Part shown: positions 59,501-64,000 of the stretch, in pieces
How positions within the stretch are numbered: the stretch's first letter is position 1
Layout: every line of letters starts with the position of its first letter
DNA from: Ianthella basta
Taxonomy: Eukaryota; Porifera; Demospongiae; Verongiida; Ianthellidae
Reading direction: 5' to 3'
NCBI GenBank assembly: GCA_964019415.1
Contig: OZ025875.1
Location: 3,041,911-3,105,910, forward strand
Length of the DNA: 64,000 nucleotides
Translations under genes and position numbers: made by a program
The notes under the pieces: generated by a model
Told to the model about the DNA's origin: nothing
Databases searched by the model: none
The model's input: only the letters and a program-made list of their open reading frames with translations

Positions 59501-61471
59501 TTGATAACCCAGCCCAGCTGGCCACTGTCCTGTTGAATATAACTGGTTCTGGTAATGCTGAGATTGAGAGTGCAGATGTCTCCCTCATTGTGGGAGTGCT
59601 GGACACTGTCACACAGTCCACTGAAGACCTACAACAGGAGGATGTGAGTGGCTAAATCCTCTGATGACTAGTCAATGTCATTCTTCACTATTGTTGCTGC
59701 TGGTTGTATTCTGCATGTTGTAGGTTCAGATGGATGTCCTCTTGATTGTGAGCAATGTTCAGCAAGTGCCTCCTGACCAGCTGGCAGCCAGTCAGGGAGA
59801 GACAGATTCATCAAACAGGTTTGTGTTTGCTGGTGGCTGTAAATGAACGTTGCTTGGAACTCCACTTAATCAAGGACTATGACATTGTATGTATTTTACA
59901 GGCACCGTAATGAAGATATCCCTTCCTATATATGTATGTACATGTACCACTGTTAATACAGCCTAACTGTTCAGAAAAGCCTAGGCTATGTATTCTATCT
60001 GAACGTTTATAATAGTCTCTGTATGCTACGTACGGCAATGGTTACATGAAGGATATGCTGTATCATCAGAGTAAATACAGTATGTAAGGGAGTGTTATCA
60101 ACAGAGTCTTGGCACACAATGGTTAACGCTAGTCATGAATTTTATCCCTTAAATTGTTCCATTAATTTATGATGTTCACTACAAAATATTTAGTTCAAAT
60201 CCTTATCCTTTGCATGCTCTTGGGTAAATACCTTGACCAGCTGAGAGTGAGAGTAACTGCTTGTTCATTGTCATTTTGGTGCACTTACAGAATTTTAAGA
60301 ATTGTGGATGACATACTGAATGTTGTTGAAGTGGCTCCTGAAAAACCTTTTGAGTTTGCTGCTCCTGACTTTGGTGTTCGAGTTGAGGAACCCCCTGAAG
60401 ATCTAGATGATGAGAAACTCTTTACCCCTGATTTAGGAGCCTTGTTGAGCCAAGTATTGACCAGTACTGCAGCAAGCATGCAAATAGAAGAAGTTCCGGA
60501 AGTGCCATCTGCAGCAATTTCTTTCTCACCAACTCTTCTGAGGAGAGGCGACAATGGAATGAGACCACGTATATCAACATCTGTATTCATACGTGATTCT
60601 CTGTTTCAAGAACGGGTCAATATGTTAATGGAGTACCTCACCAGAGAGATTGTTGGAAGCATTGTAGTTGATTTAACTTTGCGGTCAGATGGAAAAGTAA
60701 TTCCAATTGCTGCACCTCCAAACAGCAATGTAGTGCGGCCACGCTTCACTAAAACAACGGTAAGCTGTTACAATTGAGAACATGAAAATTACAACACTGC
60801 AGACAGTGTGTTCTAGCATTGCTTGTGGTCTCTTCTCACATTCAGCTTGCTAGAGAGGAAGGAAGCAACACAAGCTGCCAATTTTGGAATTTCACTGCTG
60901 ACGGTGAACTACGTAGTCAGATCCATAGCATAGGACTTGCTCACTCTGCCTGTTTATGACAGTGTGCATTAACTGTATAGGTATAGTGCATTCCGATTCC
61001 TCAACTATATGTGCATATCTTCCTATAATGCAGGTGGTTCTGGTGCATGGGACAGCCGTAACTGCAGAGTGCTCAATGAAACTGCAGAGGAAGTGGAGTG
61101 TGGCTGTGATCATCTCACTCACTTTGCCATTCTGCTGGTGAGTGACCGACAACTTGCATGAAATAATGCCAGCAGTACACTTCTTGCCATGAATAGTGAA
61201 AGGGGCTGTTCTTGCGTGCCATCCTCAGTGTGCACAGTCTATATATATCAACTTTCCCATTACCAGGCTGTTCTTCTTTCCTGTTACCATGCAAGTATTC
61301 CGCTCATATCACAGTGTCCTTCCTTTCCATTTCTCATCTGTAGGACATCACCCCTGACTCACCAACAATGTCTACTCCAGCTAGTACTGCTCTTGAATGG
61401 GTGTCTTACATTGGCACTGTACTCTCCATCATTGGCCTCATCATTGTTATCATCACCTATCTTGGAGAAGA
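49794..61471 (+). CDS. B2: adhesion GPCR copy with two ectodomain lesions; TM2-TM7 outside window
   Basis: Exons: 49794-49824, 49899-49928, 51173-51499, 51679-51966, 53271-53547, 54057-54335, 54734-55024, 55140-55451, 55688-55969, 56138-56452, 56663-56944, 57111-57416, 57514-57885, 58005-58142, 58214-58492, 58563-58645, 58722-58962, 59140-59384, 59500-59643, 59724-59818, 60291-60759, 60846-60903, 61034-61137, 61344-61471. The architecture equals B1. Two lesions: TGA at 51274-51276 in the first FN3 exon, and a 5-bp deletion at the start of the third FN3 exon (53271-53547). Both exons are phase 1-1, so a transcript skipping them would still be in frame. TM1 is followed by a TE-filled intron that runs off the window; sequence at about 63765-64000 resembles B1 26010-26240, so TM2 should lie some 200-450 bases further on. 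Confidence 0.7.
50097..50564. mobile_element. hAT-like MITE (B2 copy)
   Basis: Same termini and length as 14522-14989 (CAGTGGCGTAGCACC and CATAGGCGTAGCACC inverted). Inserted before the pair duplication. Confidence 0.65.
51173..55969 (+). CDS. B2 FN3 array with a stop and a frameshift
   Basis: Seven FN3 exons as in B1. In 51173-51499 the strand B Trp codon (R-W-N in B1) is TGA at 51274-51276. In 53271-53547 the sequence after the acceptor reads ATTCATTCAAATG against ATTCATCCGCACCAAATG in B1, five bases shorter, which shifts the frame for the entry phase used in B1. The exon 54057-54335 lacks one codon in the NTTDNSTT stretch. The other exons are open and show scattered amino-acid replacements. 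Confidence 0.85.
52013..52740 (-). mobile_element. Internally deleted LINE fragment (B2 copy)
   Basis: Counterpart of 16440-17175. Reverse transcriptase motif A ([18 protein letters not shown]) and the C-terminal finger ([19 protein letters not shown]) are in different frames here. Confidence 0.75.
55526..55581. repeat. (ATGT)n microsatellite
   Basis: Shorter allele-like counterpart of the tract at 19951-20022. Confidence 0.9.
56138..61471 (+). CDS. B2 Ig, EGF, SEA-like, HRM, GAIN/GPS and TM1 exons (open)
   Basis: All fifteen exons are open and equal in length to those of B1. The Ig-like exon keeps its Trp (IQWVFMG). The EGF module has six cysteines ([20 protein letters not shown]). The HRM has W-P-Q-T-E-I-G and [17 protein letters not shown]. 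The GPS ends [15 protein letters not shown]1 reads [19 protein letters not shown] and its last codon begins GA instead of AA, giving E where B1 has K. Confidence 0.85.
56495..56599. repeat. (GT)n microsatellite in B2 Ig intron
   Basis: About 100 bases of GT with a few GC interruptions; counterpart of 20938-21050. Confidence 0.95.
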
Positions 61472-62102
61472 GTGAGTACTGCCAATTGCTGTTGTATGTG
61501 AAAGCCATTCTTAACATGTGTACAGAGGCCTATACATGTCAGTATATAATTATATATGTGGTTGGCCCTGTTGTAATGAAACAGAAAGTATTTGGAGACA
61601 GCATATATGTTACAGCCTTGCTGCAGTGTAGATTTGTATTCAGTGAACATCACACCATGCAATGGAGGTGACGATTACTAAGATTTGATGTCCTACAGTA
61701 ACTGATAATCTGCTTAAGTAATGGTTTACATTAAGTGTTATCTATTACAAAGTTAGTCAATCTTAAAGTATAATTTCACATACAATTATGCAGTGAATTA
61801 TTGTAATTATTGAGGCTAGATCAGCTGTGGAAAGTCCTCATTCTGTCTGAATTGAAACTAGCTTCCACATGCACATGCACACACATGCAGTAGGGGAAAT
61901 GATGATGATCATGAATGCAACTTTACCACAAACAGTTGTTACCTTTCTAGAAGTTGTTTTTATACCAAGTCAATGAGTTCTACGTTACTGTTCCCTGCAC
62001 CTGCTCACACCTCACGATAAAATGTAACAAACGAACCTTATTTGAATGGAGTGTACTGTAATCATTTGCTGAAAGCTGATTGACTGTCACATATTATAAC
62101 AC

Positions 62103-62795
62103 ACTATAAAAAGTACAGAAACTAGAAACAATGAAAGTTTTCTACAAAAATAGTAGGGACGTAGGGATTGCATAAAAATGACAGAAACAAGTATTACTAA
62201 ATGCTGCTACCCTGTGACACATTAGTAATGGTCCTTACATGCAGGAATACAGCACCATCGTTGAATGTAGAGATCATTGTGAATGCTTCGCTGTGCAGCA
62301 GCACTTAATCATTTCTGTCATTTTTATGCCATCCTACTTCCTTACTATTTTTGTAGAAAATTTTTATTGCAGTGGCGTAGGAAGCGGGGGTGGGGGGCTG
62401 GCGCCCACCTGAACGCCAGAGATGGGGGGCTGTGCCCCCCTTAGAAATATGGCAAGGCCTTGCCAAGTTGTGAAGTTCATAACCTGCTGAAGGTGCACAT
62501 TTCATAACTTGCCCCATTTAGTCACTATTCTGTTGTACTGGACTGAATTCTGAAGTTGTAGAATGCCCGGCAGTATAGTCTCGCTTATCTAGCCAGTGCA
62601 GCCCTTAGTACTAGTGCACGTCCCGCACCACAATCCTGCTCTATATTGTATTGCGCAAGGGCAGGTGTTGCATAATAAGTGAAAATTTTTGCTTGCTTCG
62701 CTCACAAACCTTAATTGTACCACTACAGCCCCCCCTTACTGAAACTACTTCCTACACCCCTGTATTGTTTCTAGTTTTTGTACTTATAGGACATT
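62103..62795. mobile_element. Diverged fold-back MITE interrupted by another element
   Basis: The left end TATAAAAAGTACAGAAACTAG and the right end TTTCTAGTTTTTGTACTTATA are inverted copies, and the inner part resembles the hairpin MITE at 13240-13505. The right end is separated from the body by the insertion at 62370-62765. Confidence 0.75.
62370..62765. mobile_element. hAT-like MITE nested in the fold-back MITE, about 395 bp
   Basis: Termini CAGTGGCGTAGGAAG and, inverted, CAGGGGTGTAGGAAG. TATTG flanks both sides and could be part of the target duplication (hAT normally gives 8 bp). The interior has inverted GGGGGGCTG/CCCCCC motifs. Confidence 0.7.
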
Positions 62796-64000
62796 GGTGT
62801 AAGTGTTGGACTTTTTTCTGTAATCCTGGAGCTCTAGATGTGGTGTAGCTCCTAGGTTCTGCACTAGCCTACTGAAAAGACTACAGAAACAGTGACTAGA
62901 AGCTAACTGTGCAGTAAGTAAAAATGGCAGGGAAATGCACAACTGTGACTGTCCTTCAAACAGCATGCAGCTATCTTTGGCCAAGGCTAGCTACGTACAC
63001 ACCTCCAAACAGACATAGGACAATATTGCTAAGGTATTGAACTAAATCTGAAGGAGGACTATGCAAACGAATGTAGCCAAAGAGTTCACCTACATCATCA
63101 TGAAATGGAGTCTCTTGTGTATCACTCTCTCTCTCGAGGGCCCGTAATTAAACCCTCATTTCTGATCTTGCTCGTGGTGGTTTATAACCTACAATGCAAT
63201 ACAGCTAGTGGAAAGCGGGGTAATGCTGTGGTAAAAGCTTTCTAATATTCTCTATGGTTCGTGAGCTATTGCTGTCAGAAGTAGAACAAGGATAAGGAGA
63301 CAAACCATGAAAATGTCAAAGTCTTTTTAATATGTGGGAGTATGCACTTTCACATATGTAAGCAAGGTTAGTCCTTCATAGTGTACAACCAATTCTTCTT
63401 CATAGGTAACGTTTCACTGCTTTTCAACCCTAAACGGTACTTTTCGCTCATGTTACAGCAAACAAACAGCCATCCACTGCCTTGCATAGATAGCACTACT
63501 GTGCTGTCTGATTATTAGGCAGCCTTCAGTAACCTTACCTTTGATCGTCTTAAATGAGTGAAGGCCTTAAGGCAGATGATGATAGATTACATCCTATTAA
63601 GGCAACTAATTTTAACAGGTAAAAACCTGTACCTAACCAGGCAAAGAGTTTAAGAAAAACTTGAAAATCGCTAAAATCAGTACCCACCAAATCATATGAC
63701 GCTATTTTTAGTTGCTTCAAACATTTGTAGCCATAAGATATACTTGGGCCTGGCAAACTATGTAATGGCAAAGCTTTCTAGCCTATTTCATGGACTACAC
63801 TCCTATATCTGTCATCCATCCAACACACTGTAATAGCCAAAATTCAGAGTATCTCCCGTTTCTCCTTCAAGACCACTCACACAACAGCAGTTGTGAGCAA
63901 GTTGTATGTGTTCCCCACTATTCCAATGGTCCTGTAGTTAAATCTATTTGCAATTGGTAAGATTTCAGTTAATGTATACATTTGTTTGAATGGCTGGCAA

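Larger units (their letters stand above)
61472..64000 (+). other. Expanded TM1-TM2 intron of B2
   Basis: The same intron in B1 is 567 bases long. Here at least 2.5 kb follow TM1 without a TM2 exon. The stretch holds the nested elements at 62103-62795 and a short relative of the AATTTTAACAGGTA repeats at about 63600-63690. I see no other gene. Confidence 0.7.

Overview
The window looks like nuclear DNA of an early-branching animal, most likely a demosponge. The reasons are many short introns with GT-AG borders, large exon-shuffled receptor genes built from FN3, Ig, EGF, hormone-receptor (HRM) and GAIN/GPS domains in front of an adhesion-family 7TM, CA/GT microsatellites, and many small TIR elements and LINE scraps. 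The phylum is an inference; the gene family is clear from the sequence.

Layout. Four related adhesion GPCR genes (called A1, B1, A2, B2 here) lie as two head-to-head pairs: A1 (minus, 1 to about 7226, 3' end outside the window) and B1 (plus, 14219-27831); then A2 (minus, 43485-30921) and B2 (plus, 49794 to beyond 61471, its TM2-TM7 exons outside the window). Pair 2 is a near copy of pair 1 (9358 matches 46139; 25752 matches 61344). Within a pair the arms are older inverted copies that meet near 7226 and 44018. Between the pairs (27832-30920) lie a MITE, a 5'-truncated LINE and a fold-back element.

B1 is the complete model. A CRE/TATA-like promoter (about 14037-14088), two very small signal-peptide exons (14219-14249, 14324-14353) and 25 further exons give 6597 coding bases, exactly 2199 codons including the stop. 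Order: signal peptide, seven FN3, four Ig or Ig-like, EGF, Ig, a SEA-like segment, HRM, GAIN with GPS (HL/THFAILL cleavage and tethered-agonist motif), 7TM and a long tail. All exons before the GAIN module except the SEA-like pair and the HRM exon are phase 1-1, so each can be skipped or swapped without changing frame.

The other three copies carry lesions. B2 has a stop in its first FN3 exon and a 5-bp deletion in its third. A2 has stops in an FN3 and an Ig exon, one decayed Ig exon and a lost splice acceptor, but its membrane-proximal half is intact. A1 has lost about 5.1 kb (last Ig exons to GAIN) plus other lesions. Most lesions fall in phase-symmetric ectodomain exons, while the GAIN/GPS/7TM exons that are present stay open.

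The long region upstream of each B promoter (7.2-14 kb and 44-49.6 kb) holds orphan FN3 exons, LINE fragments, TIR elements and homopolymer tracts. The promoter plus signal-peptide region is almost identical between pairs, whereas the ectodomain exons differ by a few percent with many amino-acid changes. The genes probably act as cell-surface adhesion or recognition receptors; that role is inferred from the domains only.
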